64,000 nt of DNA from Xiphydria camelus (Eukaryota; Arthropoda; Insecta; Hymenoptera; Xiphydriidae). The DNA is taken from positions 12,870,505 to 12,934,504 of the forward strand of contig OY783195.1 of NCBI GenBank assembly GCA_963678675.1. Direction: 5' to 3'. Below are positions 20,830 to 32,565 of the stretch, piece by piece. A program made the position numbers and the translations under genes. Positions within the stretch are counted from its first letter, which is position 1; the number at the start of each line of letters is the position of its first letter. Below the pieces are notes generated by a model. The model was not told where the DNA came from, made no database searches, and saw only the letters and a list, made by a program, of their open reading frames with translations.

Positions 20830-21599
20830 GGGCCGGTTTATCAATGTCCAGTTAAATGTGTCAGATAACTATCTAACAGTTATTCTTATCTGACAGTTGT
20901 CCGAATAGTAGCATATTTCAATACTGTTTTATCTGTCAGTTATGTAACTGCCAGTTTAGCAATGTGGCAATTAGAAAACACTGTCTTGAAGCATTCCGAT
21001 TGGTTTAATTTCCACTAAAGAACGTGGGCTATTCAAAGCTCCCTCAAATTAAAACTCATGCATTAGAAATCCTCGTCGTTGGCATATTTTTTTCTTTATG
21101 CGTATATTCCTGTAGAAGGAAGGTCACTCGAGGAATGAGATAGGATAGGTAGAGAGAAGAGGGGATGCTGCGACGTTCTCATGCCCTGAGAACAGCGAGA
21201 GGCTCATCTTATGGTCCCTTCGCGGAAAACTCTCTCGCCCAGCGCAGGACGAAATGTTCTTCCCGTGGTAAAACTCTGTACGTTCTTCTTTCGTGTTGTA
21301 CGAATTCAACAATTTCTTCATCGTCGTCGCTAATTTCCAAAAAGTTTCCAATATTATCTCGAATTTTATCCATTTTAGACTGTACACAAACACAAAACCA
21401 GAGATAATTCTAACCTATAAATTGCGATAACTGCAGTTTATTCAGTATCTGGCACCAGTACCTTCCAGTTAAATTTACTTCCAGTTATTTTAATTTAAGT
21501 TCTTAGTAAACGTTAGTTGTATATTGATAAACAGTTTAGCTACTACTTTAATTTTATTCACCAGTTAAGACATTTAACTGGACATTGATAAACCGGCCC
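20830..21599. mobile_element. PIF/Harbinger remnant with TAA target duplication
   Basis: GGGCCGGTTTATCAATGTCC at 20830 is matched by GGACATTGATAAACCGGCCC ending 21599, and the inverted match runs on to about 30 bp. TAA lies outside both ends (20827-20829, 21600-21602), fitting the TWA target of this superfamily. It contains a minus-strand N-terminal transposase fragment. Words like AACTGACAGATAA and CCAGTTA recur near both ends. Confidence 0.8.
21209..21373 (-). pseudogene. Harbinger-type transposase, N-terminal 54 codons
   Basis: ATG at 21373 gives MDKIRDNIGNFLEISDDDEE, then FVQHERRTYRVLPREEHF and a TAA at 21209. An acidic start followed by R-YR-LPR is typical of the first 60 residues of insect Harbinger transposases (family knowledge), and its place inside a TAA-flanked GGGCC-ended element supports this. 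The remaining protein, including all catalytic residues, is lost. A longer frame on the same strand overlaps it in another phase and is not the real one. Confidence 0.6.
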
Positions 21600-21602
21600 T
21601 AA

Positions 21603-22548
21603 GTCGATTGAATGTTTTAGTTCTTTTCTTCTTCGAATCATTCATTTTCCTCTTCATTTCTTAACTTGAATGGAGAATCACAAATAACTATTGATGAAAC
21701 TCATTTGACTTTTTAAGGTTATAATATAATGATAAGCTGTGTCACTCGACTAATTGAAACATCGGCAAATCGGAAACCATTGAAATCATCAATGTTATAT
21801 GTACCTATAGTAATAAAATACATAGAGTTATCATTATAGGTATAGCCTGCATAATTTAATGGCATTTTAATACTGTAATATTTAATTCGAATATCTTATG
21901 ATTAAATATGCTTCCTAATTGGGAGACGCCTGGCCGTGCTTTCCCGATTGGCGCTGGTTTACTTACATTTCAATCGGGAGAACACAGACCCCGGACGTTC
22001 CCGGTTGATGCTGGTATATGTCTGGTCAGAAGATTCCACCCGTACAGCACACTATCTCTCAGAGATATCACGGAGACATTATGAGATATTTCAATGTCAC
22101 AGATAAATTACATTTCATCGAGACGTTTCAGAGATATTTCAACGTAACTATGAGAGGACATTAAAGCGATTGGAATATCGTATACTTAATATTCTACATT
22201 TCGAAATTAATCAAGAGACAGGGTAGTGTCTCGCGGCATGTTTGTTCAAGTGTTTTCCGTTCATAAAGCGGGCACCCGTGTCTTTACACCACAAATGTCT
22301 GCCCCCTCAACCCCTCAACTTTTACATCGAATTTTCTCAATAAAAATATGGTTATAACCAAAACTATGCTTAGTTACACCATATAAATTGATTATTCTCT
22401 ATTAATAGAGACTAGAATAAATTTTATAAGTTACATATTAACAGAGATTCATTCTTAGCAACGCGAAGCCACGCCTCCCCCGCCTAAAAGTCGAGAATTT
22501 TATTTCTCGGCCAATATATATATTGTATGTCAAAATGTCACAAAAATT
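21603..22548. other. No gene recognised
   Basis: AT-rich. GATTGGCGCTGGTTTAC and CAATCGGGAG words around 21920-22020 form a weak internal repeat. Nothing else recognised. Confidence 0.45.
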
Positions 22549-22735
22549 CCGGCTATCTTCGGCGAAGTTCGGCCATGATCGGAAATGTGTACACAGATGC
22601 GATCAAACGCACACACGCGACATCAAATGTGTGAGATATATTCCGGCTTTCATCGTCGATTGTTCGGCGATGATCTGAAATGCGTACACAAATACGACCA
22701 CACGCATACGCCATCAAATGTATGTGAGAGAATAT
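22549..22735 (+). repeat. Two-unit tandem repeat, ~94 bp
   Basis: CCGGCTATCTTCGGCGAAG at 22549 and CCGGCTTTCATCGTCGATTG at 22643 begin two diverged units, both continuing through GATC-GAAATGYGTACACA to ACATCAAATGTGTG / GCCATCAAATGTATG. The open frame across them is a by-product. Confidence 0.65.
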
Positions 22736-23334
22736 ATAGGTATGAATTCAAATGCCTGTATCTCCTTTCCTAATTACTTTAAAAATATTTTTTCTTTTTC
22801 CTTGAATCCAGAAAATTATAGCGAGCATTTCCATTACTGCAATTATTTCCATGCAATAACATATACCATATTATAGTTTCATGCCGATTATATATGTTCA
22901 ATTGCTCGTTTCATATGGTGACATTAAAAAAAAAGAAGGAAATGACATGACTCTATATTATCGACTATCGGATTATTTCTAACTATCAAAGACTCGACCG
23001 TCGGCAAACACTGCCGAAGTCAAATTTCAAGGTATTGGCCATAGGTATGACTTTGATCGGTTTGCCTGCGGACATACGGCAGTTATTTATGGAAATCCTT
23101 TCACGAACGAATTGTTCTGGGAAAAATATAAATATTATCGAAACATTAATTATAAAATCATTTCAAAATATCACGAGAATAAATCAAAAGTAACGTGGTT
23201 ATAATTAATTGGCTCGTATCGGTATAAAATGTGAGACTTTAATTTTGTGGTAATAAAAAGCTATTCTCCTACATGTACATATTCTCCTCATGAACAAGTT
23301 CCAAAAAGTAGTGAAATCTTGTCACAAAACAGAT
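22736..23334. other. No gene recognised
   Basis: AT-rich spacer with an ACGGTCGGCAAACACTGCCG-type word near 23000 and its partial inverse near 23065. No gene. Confidence 0.4.
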
Positions 23335-23868
23335 ACTCTGTAAAAAAAAAGGCGGCATGTTCATTCAGTGCCAACAAAAATTGATACGTAAAATACTCTC
23401 CAAAAAAGATTAGAAATCAATTAAGATCGCCATGTTCAAGATTTATATGTAAAAAATAAAAGGCATCATTTGAAGGTAAAATTATTGTAAATCAAGTTAC
23501 TAAAAAATTCGACAACAAAAAATTTATTTAAAAAATTTTATAAAAAAGAACGCCACGTTTTTTCCCTTCAAAATAAAAAATTTAGACAGAGAAAATTATA
23601 TTCGATGTTTATGCACTTATGATTTTAAATAAATTTATACACTTATACGATACCAGTAATTCTTTTATAAATTTTTTGTCGTCGAATTTTTAAATAACAT
23701 TTGATTTACAATAATTTTCCACTCAAATGATCGCTTGTATTTTTTACATATAAATCTTGAACATGGCGATCTTAATTGATTTCTAATCTTTTTTGGAGAG
23801 TATTTTACGTATCAATTTTTTTGGCACTGAATGAACATGCCGCCTTTTTTTACATACAGATTACTGGA
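23335..23868. mobile_element. MITE with ~195-bp inverted arms
   Basis: The left arm (23335-23530; GGCGGCATGTTCATTCAGTG near 23352) is repeated inverted in the right arm (about 23655-23868; CACTGAATGAACATGCCGCC). Matching includes AATTAAGATCGCCATGTTCA and its complement. The loop is about 125 bp and non-coding. No target duplication could be set. Confidence 0.8.
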
Positions 23869-23965
23869 ACATCTTCGCAACGTCTCAGAACATCATATAT
23901 CATATATTGCTCGTAGATATTAATACGCTCTAATTTATATATATGCATATCGTCGGCTAAATATG

Positions 23966-25898
23966 TTAACCTGCTAACTCACATGAAGTCAAGTTTTCAG
24001 GAGAGAGAAAAAACTGTCTTGATCAATACAAAAGTCTTTATATGACAATGAATTTTAACACAATAGTGGTGAGTATTTGCTTAACCTTTTTTAAAATAAA
24101 ATGTATGTAAATTATTTTTAGTTTAATTTCTACAACCGTAAAATGGAGTTAACAGTTTTGAAAATTCTATTAATAAATACAAATCAGGAGATAGCAGTAT
24201 TTCCATTAACTCAACCAGTAATGGCACTGAACAAAAACTCAGAATAACAAATTAAAAATAAAAGCAAATTCTTAAAATAATTTCAATAATTTCAATATTA
24301 ACATTTTCAACGACTTGATAATTATTTAAGGTCACAATGTTTTTGACATCTTCATTCGAATTGTTATTACTTTCAGCTTGTTTGGTTGCTAATTTTAAAA
24401 TTTCCTTTATTCGTTGTGATATAATCTGTTAAATAAAAAAAATTGTTTAAACTATGCAAACATTAAACATTTTTTGTTTGCCATATTGCGCTTAAATTAT
24501 ATTTCTTCGTGGGAAGATACAATTAGTTAGACCCCATTTATAGAAAGCAACCAAGTCCTAAAATAGTTAGGTACCTAAACTACTTTTCGATAAACCCGTT
24601 ACGAAAGATTTTCTTTTAGTAGAGGAGACGGTCCAAATTTGGGCTAGGGTCTAAATTCTGGCTAGCGCGATATTCGTTACTGGGAGGTTGTGCAACCTCG
24701 CGGCAATAATGTGAAACAGTTCCCAAGATGGTGCTCCTCGGTCATTGAAAAAGCCGATGGAGTTCTAAGTCGCATGTTAGTGTGGTGAACAAAACTTCGA
24801 TTGTGACTACACCAAAACTTTTGCAGGTATTTATTCATTATTTTCTAATGCAGTACATGCACTTAACAACACAATTCTCCATAGTATGTCATGCTCAGTG
24901 TACCTTAGGCTTTTTGAATTTATCTAGTTTTAATGGCTACTTCTTTTTGTTTATTTTCTATTAACCTCAAAAGTATATATTATTAATGGTCTAAAATTGG
25001 GCTACCGCGTTAGACTCTTACATTTCTTACTTTAGTGACTTAATCAAACACACACACAAACAATGTGAAATATCGTTTCTCCAGTTACTTACTTGCTATA
25101 TGTTCTAGCTTTTGTATTTCTAAAATAAATCATTTTTGGTTCATTTTACTAAGTTTTTTTAATGTTATCGTAATATTTTTAGGCCTAGCCCAAATTTAGA
25201 CCATACCTCTAAAAATTGTTAACTTGACTACTTTTTCTAAAAGGTTAAAAAGAAAAAATCACTAGCCTATTCTTACATTCTATCACGATGGTTTTGTGGA
25301 GAACCCTTCAGTGTATTATTTACTGCAAATTTCATGGATTTATCTTCTATACAACATAAATTATGCTATAAAAAATAAATGGTAGCCTGAATTTGGACCG
25401 TCTCCTCTAAGTAGTAAAGTAAAAGTTTCTTCACGAATTATAATGAAAGTAAAATAATGAAAACCTGTTATATCCAAACCTTTTTTTTCTATGTATTTAA
25501 AGGGCACGAAAAGCCGCAGACCTCAAAATTACGTTTATGGTTTATTTTATCTCAAAATCTGATATTTAATTCATATAAGTTATGACATAATAGATTTAAT
25601 ATTACCTTTTTTTAGTAAAACAGCACAGAAAAACAAAAAACTAACGGTAAATAGGAAAAAACAAAGAACTTCGAGAGTCAAAATAACACGTATGCATCTG
25701 TTGCCTACAATTAGCTGGAGATAGCAGCATTTCCTTGCGCATCGTACAATATGAAGTTAGCTGGTTTACGTACGTTATAAAATAAGCCATTTCTACGCAG
25801 AATAGGAAGTTAAGTGGTTTACAGGTCGATGCAAGACGCTATCTAGTTGCCGAATATCAAAAATCTCAAAATCGTAAAATATGGAGTTAGCAGGTTAA
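23966..25898. mobile_element. Probable piggyBac-like TTAA element, 1.9 kb
   Basis: TTAACCTGCTAACTC at 23966 is matched by GAGTTAGCAGGTTAA ending 25898, and both continue toward CAT. Related subterminal words occur inside: ATGGAGTTAACAG near 24141, ATGAAGTTAGCTGG near 25751 and GAAGTTAAGTGG near 25806. AGATAGCAGTATTTCC (24189) and AGATAGCAGCATTTCC (25722) are repeated near the two ends. No transposase is left. A TA-flanked MITE (24622-25407) is nested inside, and the R1-type retrotransposon begins directly after. Confidence 0.55.
24622..25407. mobile_element. Nested TA-flanked MITE, GGTCTAAATTTGGGCT motif
   Basis: GAGGAGACGGTCCAAATTTG at 24622 is matched by CTGAATTTGGACCGTCTCCTC ending 25407, with TA outside both. 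The inner half of the end motif recurs inside: GGTCTAAATTCTGGCT (24648), GGTCTAAAATTGGGCT (24988) and AGCCCAAATTTAGACC (25187, inverted). No transposase. Same architecture as the other TA-flanked families here. Confidence 0.7.
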
Positions 25899-26258
25899 CA
25901 CATTTCTCCACCGTGGTCGGCCACCTTGTCGTGGTGGGGTGGCATACGGCTGTCCGCCGTGACGCTCAGCGGGTGCTGAGCATCGCGGCGGACGGTCAAC
26001 TAAGAGCCGACCGATCCCTCCGGGGATCACCCTTGGTGGTGGGGGTTGTTCGCCACCGGTGTTCCCCCCGACCTTACTGGGGGCCCAAGCCAAGGCGTTA
26101 GCGACCGTGCCGAAGGCTGCGTGGCACCAGGGGTGTGGTGTTCTAAACGGGGCCTTCTGGGTACCGGACCGCACCCAGTCGTATGCAGGCCTTACGGTGG
26201 CAACCGGGGCTCTGCCACCGCGGACGGTTTATTTCCCTAGGTAATCGTGGGATTCAAA
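25899..26258 (+). other. R1-type element 5' UTR
   Basis: GC-rich leader starting near CACATTTCTCCACCGTGGTC. It contains short inverted words such as GCTGTCCGCC and GGCGGACGGT, so it may fold. Internal promoters are usual in this clade, but no consensus can be pointed to. The short frames here are not genes. Confidence 0.55.
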
Positions 26259-28621
26259 ATGAACATTTATAAACAAAACGACGAAGTTAAGGAGAGGACG
26301 AGCGAGGAAAGGGAAGTTTCGAAGGGGGGTGGAACCACCTCCAGGAACGTCGCTAGGAGAGGATCGTTAGGATCCAGTAATGGCTCGAGGAGTGGCTCGA
26401 GGAGAGGTTCACTGGTGTCGGAATTTGTTGGCGAGGGCCGAGTAACAGAAGAGACCCAGCGACCTGAGTGTGTTGGTGTCAACGTTGGAGTTGACATCGA
26501 CATAGAAGATGATGCGGCCTTTATGGATGGATTAGAGGAAAGGGCGAGGAGAGAATTGGGTACGGAGGGTGCCAGGACTCCTCCTCCCCTTCCGGAGGCG
26601 ATTGGGTCAGGGAACTCAACCACTCGCGCAGTGGAAGAAACCCCGATGGGCAGTCCGATAGACGCGGGATCGCCTGTTATTAGGGAGAGGGTGGGCGGAC
26701 GAGGGGCAAGGAGACTTGTCACTTCCCCCTCACCCTCATCAATATCGGATAGTGATGAAGAGGAGATGCCTCCACCCACTAGGAAGACCAGGGCTGCCAG
26801 GAAGAAAGCGGCTAAGCCCAAGGACGAAGGGCAGTCCGATAGGGACCGCTCTGACCGTGAGAGGGGCCCTGCCTCTGATGTGGAAGAGGTCACCGAACCG
26901 GAGGACCTAGTGGAGGACTTTCGAAGAATGGACGCCACAGCCGTAGGGGAAGCCCTAAAGCAGTGGCTGAAAAACATCGAGTTTATCCGAACGAAAAGTA
27001 GAAACCTGAAAGGGACAATGATTAAGAAGTTGAGGGTGGCAGGTAATAGCCTGGGAGCAGGACTGGTTGCTCTTGTCGAGAAGGCGGCGGATAAGGGGGA
27101 TCCCGCCTTTATTCGACAAAAGAACATAGAGCTGACGTACAAGCTCGAGGAGAAGGAGAGGGAAATCTCTCGATTGTGAAATCTCCGGTTCCCAAAGGTG
27201 CGACCCCTAAAAAGGAGGATAGGAGTACGAGGAAGAATAGAGGAGTAGGTAGCAAGAGTGTGAGGACGGAGGGAAATGTTCCCTCTCCCTCTCCCTCAAC
27301 CTCTCCCTCTTCCTCTTCCTCTCCCTTTCCCCCTCTTCCTCCCCCTACTAAGGCTGGATGGAAGAGCTCGACTTCTGTGAGGGTAATGACTCCCCTTGAA
27401 CAGCGGAATGCTGTAAAGATTACGGCGGCAAAGGTGGGGGCCGCGGGTCAATCGGGCTCCGGGCGGGCTACGGCGGTTAACGCGGTGGCTGCTGGGCACC
27501 TGGAGACGATTGATAGGCAGGTCAAGTCATTGATGGCGATTCGGAAGGAGATTCTTTCCGTTTCTGCTCCTATTGTAGAGAGTGCAGCAGTAGTCGCGGG
27601 AGGCAGCGACGACCGACCGAGAATTACTGGGTACCGGGCCCTCAGCACTCCGATGGGGACTGTTGAGGTGTCTGGACCTCCACTCCCGGAGGGGCGCAGT
27701 GTCAACGAGGATAATTGGCAGGAAGTTGTCTCTCCCTCGAAGAGGAGGAAGAGGAACAAAAAGAGCAAGAGGCAAACTTCAGAAAATGTGGTGGGTCCGG
27801 TCAGTCCCCCAGCCGCAGGGCGGGCATCAGTCCAAAGGCCTCCTCCGCCTCTCCTGAGGGCCAAGAGGAGGATCCCAAGGACGGCAGTAGTTACGATTAC
27901 TGGCAAGGGTGAGGGCTTCTCTTACGTTGTGGAAGCGGAGGAAAGGATCTTACTCGAGGAGTTAGGTATTGATGAACCTAGGATGAGAAAGGCACAAACG
28001 AATGCGGTGATGATAGCCATAAAAGGCGAACAGGCACAAGATAAGGCGGGTCTGCTGGCCGGCAGATTGGCTGAAGTCTTTGGTAATAGGGCCACTATCA
28101 GGGCTCCGACCAAAATGGCCGAGGTTAGGGTCCTGGAGTTGGCCGAATCCGCGACGCCCAAGAAAGTGGCCATCGAGATCAGCAAGGCTGATGGATGCGC
28201 CCCTGGAGAAGTAAGGGTTGGCGCCATCAAGACGATGAGGAGAGGTCTCTTAATGACCTGGGTTAAGATGCCGGTGGCGGCGGCGGTGCAGGCGAGCACT
28301 GTTGGCCGAGTGCGCGTCGGCTGGACGATGGCCAGGGTGGAGCTGTTGGAGGCTGCACCGCTCCAGTGCTTTAAGTGCTGAAGATTTGGACATGTCCGGG
28401 CGGCGTGCACTAACCAGGAGGAGCGGAAGGACGCTTGCTTTAATTGCGGCACACCTGGACACAGGGCTGATGCATGCGAATTTGAAGCAAGGTGTCTCGT
28501 ATGTTACGGGGCTGGAAAACCCTATGGGCATAGAATGAGAGGTCCGAGGTGCCAAGCCGGAGAGAGGACGTCGAGGAGCCAGATTCGGGAGTCTGAGGGA
28601 GCACGGCCTAGAAATGGCTAA
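26259..28621 (+). pseudogene. R1-type ORF1 (gag-like), frameshifted, one internal stop
   Basis: RNA-binding ORF1 protein of a non-LTR element. ATG 26259 begins MNIYKQNDEVKERTSEE. The N-terminal third is rich in Arg, Ser, Glu and Pro. The frame ends at TGA 27177-27179, but coding continues in another phase from about 27176, marking a frameshift. The second part has a Ser/Pro-rich run, a conserved block ending near LLEAAPLQCFKC, then TGA at 28379-28381 inside the first CCHC knuckle. Reading on gives CFNCGTPGHRADAC and CLVCYGAGKPYGH knuckles and a stop at 28619-28621, eight bases into ORF2. Length near 785 codons is within the clade's range. Confidence 0.85.
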
Positions 28622-31600
28622 GCTCGCTCAGATCAACCTTAATCGGAGCTCGGGCGTACAGGATCTGTGCGTCCAATATATAAGGGAGTGGGGTTTGGAC
28701 ATTGTTATTGTGTCCGAACCACACCATATCCCAGGGGCGTCATCTTTCTGGTTGACAGATCGGACAGGCTTAGCGGCAGTAGTGTGGAGGGACACGGCCC
28801 CTTTCCCTTGTGTGTTGCGGCACAGGGGGAGGGGATTCGCCTCCGTAATATGTTGCAAGGTTGCCATTGTAGCTTGCTACCTGTCACCGAATCTCCCAAT
28901 CGGGGAGTTTGAAGAAGCACTCGACGAAATTAAAGACGAGGTCCGTCGGTGTAGACGATCTCAGATTATGGTCGCCGGTGACTTTAATTGTAGGTCGCGA
29001 TCCTGGGGATACCGGGACACGAACACGCGGGGGCATAGATTGCTGGACCTTATGTCCGAACTTGATTTGTATCTAGCAAATGTGGGCAGCACCCCCACGT
29101 GCGTGAGGGCGAACGGGTCATCGGTTGTTGACCTGACGTGGTGCTCTGCGGATATGATCCGACGGGTAAAAGGGTGGAGGGTCCTTGGACACGACTCCTA
29201 CGAATCCCTCTCGGACCACCAGTATATAAGGTTTGACCTTTTGTGTCATCCAGCTGGACTGGTGTCGAGGGGGAGGGGATTGCGGAAAAACAGGAACTTG
29301 GACCCAGATGGTCCAAGTTGTCGTTCAACGGTGATATATTTGGGGCAGGTCTGGGTATTGGGCTATGGAACCCGGTCTCCCTTAGGGTAGCGGCCGAGAT
29401 CTCTGTGAATGACTGGGCGAGGCAGCTGGTGGCAATTGTCACGGAGGCTTGTGACGCGGCGGCCACTCGAGTCTCCAAAAATCCGGGCACCAAGAAGGTG
29501 TTCTGGTGGACGCCGGAGTTGGCTGAGATGAGGAGCACCTATTAGGCAGCGCCGAAAACTGGAAAGGGCAAACCGTCGAGTGCCCCGGGACAAGGTCCTG
29601 ATCGAAGGCCTCCGGTGCGCCCTGAAGGAGAGTAGGAAGATGTTCCGTGGGGAAAGACCTCGTTGAGGAGTTGAACGTTGATCCGTGGGGCAGAGCCTAT
29701 AAAATAGCAATGGGGAGAATCAGAGGGAGCTCCCCATCTGCCATGGAGACCATGTTCATCGAGGATACGGACAAGGTCATCGACGGCCTCTTCCCGAGGG
29801 CACCTGCGAGGGTCTCACCGAACGTGGGGAAGGATCCCCCGCCCCCGCTACCGGGCCCGGATGAAGAGGACCTGGTTATCACACAGCTCGCAACAAGACG
29901 AGCCCTGGTCAAGGAGAAGCCAAAGGCGTCGGCGCCTGGCCCGGACGGTATCCGCGCCTTTTGGTAGATCCAGGCCACGGAGGGGGCCCTGGAGGAGTTG
30001 GCCGAGCTCTACAAGGGGTGCCTCAGGGTTGGACGTTTTCCGGAAATCTGGAAAAGGTCCAACCTTGTGTTGATCCCTAAGGGACATGGTGAGGAGAGTC
30101 GGGGAAAGTTTCGGCCGATATGTCTACTGGATGACGCGGGCAAGGGGCTCGAACGAATCATCGTGGACAGAATTCGGCGGGCTTTCACCCGGCTTCCTGG
30201 AGGAGGGTTGTCGGACCGTTAGTTTGGTTTTCGTCCTAGGCGGTCGACTATAGACGCGATGATCGAAGTCCAAAGCTTCGTAGAACAGGCGAGGGATGAT
30301 GGTGAAATAGTGGTGGCTGTTGCGGTGGATATTCGGAATGCCTTCAATACCCTCCCCTGGGCGAGTATTATCGCTCAGATGAGGGATAAGTGGCTGCCCG
30401 AATATCTTGTCGCAATAGTCAGTGACTACCTTGATAAGAGAGTCATCTGTTTCCGTGGGGAGGATGGCCAAGTCCACACGAGGGAGATCAGTGCTGGTGT
30501 TCCGCAGGGATCGGTCCTTGGCCCCTTCCTGTGGAACATCGCACATGATTATGTCCTCGAGGTGGATGTGGAGCCGGGATGTAGGGTCATAGCATATGCG
30601 GATGACACGATTGTGCTGGCACGCGAACGTAGTTCCAGACGAACTTCCCTTTTGGCGGCCAGGCAAGTTGGTGCGGTGGCGTACCGCATCAGCGAGCTTG
30701 GTCTGGAAATCGCGCCGAAGAAGACGACAGCTATGACATTTGGTGAAGAGGCTGGTGGATCGGTCTTTGTGGGTGGAGAAATGATCCGGATCCAGCCCTC
30801 CATGAGGTATCTTGGCGTCGAATTCGACAGGGCGATGACCTTCCGCCCGCATTTCGACAAGGTGGTAGTTAAGGTTGAGGGTGTTATAAAGGCGCCTTGG
30901 AGTCTTGTACCGAACCTACGTGGGCCCCGGGAAACTAAGAGGCGTTTGTACATGAACGTGGTTCATTCCGTCATTCTGTACGGTGCACCGGTGTGGAGCA
31001 GGCAGTTGTCTGCTCGTGCGAGCAGCAGGAGGCAACTGTTGGCAATACAAAGACGCATGGCCCTTCGGGTCATTAGTGCCTACCGAACACTATCTTTGGA
31101 GGCTGCGTTGCTGATGGCCAGGGTTCCGCCCGTGCACCTTCTGGCGGAGTGCCTCAGGAGGGTGTACGAGCGAATCCAGGTGGTCAGGGCGACTGGCGTG
31201 GAAGACCCGGAGTCAAAACGGGACATCGTGAAGGCGGCAAAGCTACTCACGCGTGTACAGTGGGAGCTTTCACTGAAAAATGTGAATTTGTCCGGGGGCA
31301 GGGTGCGCAATGCCATCCTCCCAAGCTTTGACGGGTGGTTGGATAGGAGGCATGGGCGCATGTCCTTCTATCTAACGCAGCTCATGGGGGGTCACGGGTG
31401 CTTCGGGGAGTATCTCTTCCGAATCAACAGGGAGAGATCTCCTCGATGCCACTACTGTGACGAAATTTTGGATTCCACCGAGCACACCCTCGGGGAGTGT
31501 GAGGCGTGGGAAGTTGAGAGGGTGGCAATGCGTACAGTATTAGGAGAAGGAACTGAGCTAACATTTGGGGCTATGATACCCGGAATGATAGCAGATAAGG

Positions 31601-31695
31601 AGGTGTGGGCAGCCGTGGCAAAGTTTGCCAAGGCGGTCCTTACGCGAAAGGAAGAGGCTGAGAGGACGCGCAAGAGGGAAGGGCGTAATGGCTAA
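28614..31695 (+). pseudogene. R1-type ORF2: endonuclease, reverse transcriptase, zinc motif
   Basis: ATG 28614 lies in ATGGCTAA, overlapping the ORF1 stop. Residues 1-230 form an apurinic-type endonuclease: QINLNRS, VSEPH, MVAGDFNCRSRSWG, VVDLTW and SDHQYI. After frameshifts near 29285, 29540 and 29650, the reverse transcriptase follows: FRPICLLDDAGKGLERI, VDIRNAFNTLPW, AGVPQGSVLGPFLWN and catalytic YADD at 30595-30606. In-frame TAGs occur at 29965 and 30220. The C-terminus has C-x2-C...H-x4-C (CHYCDEILDSTEHTLGEC from 31447). This enzyme would nick target DNA and copy the element RNA; at least three frameshifts and two stops prevent that here. Confidence 0.88.
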
Positions 31696-32565
31696 GTTGC
31701 CACTGCGTGCCTGGGGTGCGAAGATGCGCTGGCTGGCTAGTGAACCGGAGGAGTGGGGCTCCATTGGGAGTGCTCCGGTCACTGGTTGAAGCCCAGCCTG
31801 GTGCATGATAAGGCAGTAGGCCGTGTTGTGTATGGGTGAGTGAATGGGAGGGTGAGTGGGGTGGGTATGGGTGTGTGCGTGAGTGAGTGTATACATATGG
31901 GCTGGGCCAATCCGAGATGTCAGGTCGAGCTTCCCGGCCTCTTTGGAGCGGCCCGTGCATGAGTGTGTGGAAATGTCGTGTCGCCGAGAGCAGATATTGT
32001 GGGGTGACCCACCACTCCATTGGGAGTGCTTCTGCTTCCCGGCCGGCGCAAGGCGCGACGGCCATGTACGCTAGGGGTGTTCGTTAGAACACATAATTGG
32101 AGTAATTGGAGGAGTGGTACCGTGTCAGCCCGCGAGTCGTGAGTAGTGCAGCCCTCAGGGCTCCTGAGCTGACTACGTTCTCCCCAGGCGAAAGTGGGAA
32201 GTCCCAAGGGTCGGTTGGTGGTCAATCGATTTTGCCTTGAGGACGGCTCTTGTGAGCCGGACGAGATACGTCATGCATGGAGATGGCGTGGTACGAGGTC
32301 GCGGGCACTTGTCACGAGGAGAGCGACGAGCTCATGCCCAGAGAGAGTTTCCTGCAGCAAGACCCTTGCTGGTCGTTACCAGGAGCTCTCTTCATCATCA
32401 TCTGGGCGGTGAGGACGGAGGTTTAGGTTTAGTGGGTAGGGGGCCCCCGTATTGCACTCGCAGGCAAAATATACTACGGCGGGGTGTCTCGAGTCCCACA
32501 CTGTCCGGGTTTTGCCAACCCGGTCGTGCGTAAAAATAGCCGACGATATGGGTAATTTTCTAAAC
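31696..32565 (+). other. R1-type element 3' UTR
   Basis: Non-coding, GC-rich. A G/T-rich low-complexity run (GGGTGAGTGGGGTGGGTATG near 31850) is followed by unique sequence, then a short A-rich tail after CTAAACTAAACTAAATAATA. No AATAAA is obvious. All frames here are short. Confidence 0.6.

Larger units (their letters stand above)
25899..32565 (+). mobile_element. R1-clade non-LTR retrotransposon, nearly full length
   Basis: A 6.7-kb GC-rich block in AT-rich DNA: 5' UTR (about 25899-26258), gag-like ORF1 with CCHC knuckles, ORF2 with an apurinic-type endonuclease, reverse transcriptase and C-terminal zinc motif, then a GT-rich 3' UTR ending in ACTAAACTAAATAATAAAAA. The overlap ATGGCTAA of ORF1 and ORF2 and the three knuckles fit the R1 clade. 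The left boundary directly follows the TTAA element. No target duplication is evident. Frameshifts and stops mean this copy is inactive. The boundaries are estimates. Confidence 0.85.

Noticed and set aside
26267..27142. 291-codon minus-strand ORF
   Set aside because: Antisense shadow of the R1-type ORF1; low-complexity Ser/Leu/Pro composition produced by the GC-rich sense frame.
30124..30852. 242-codon minus-strand ORF opposite the reverse transcriptase
   Set aside because: Shadow frame; the sense strand carries clear RT motifs including YADD.
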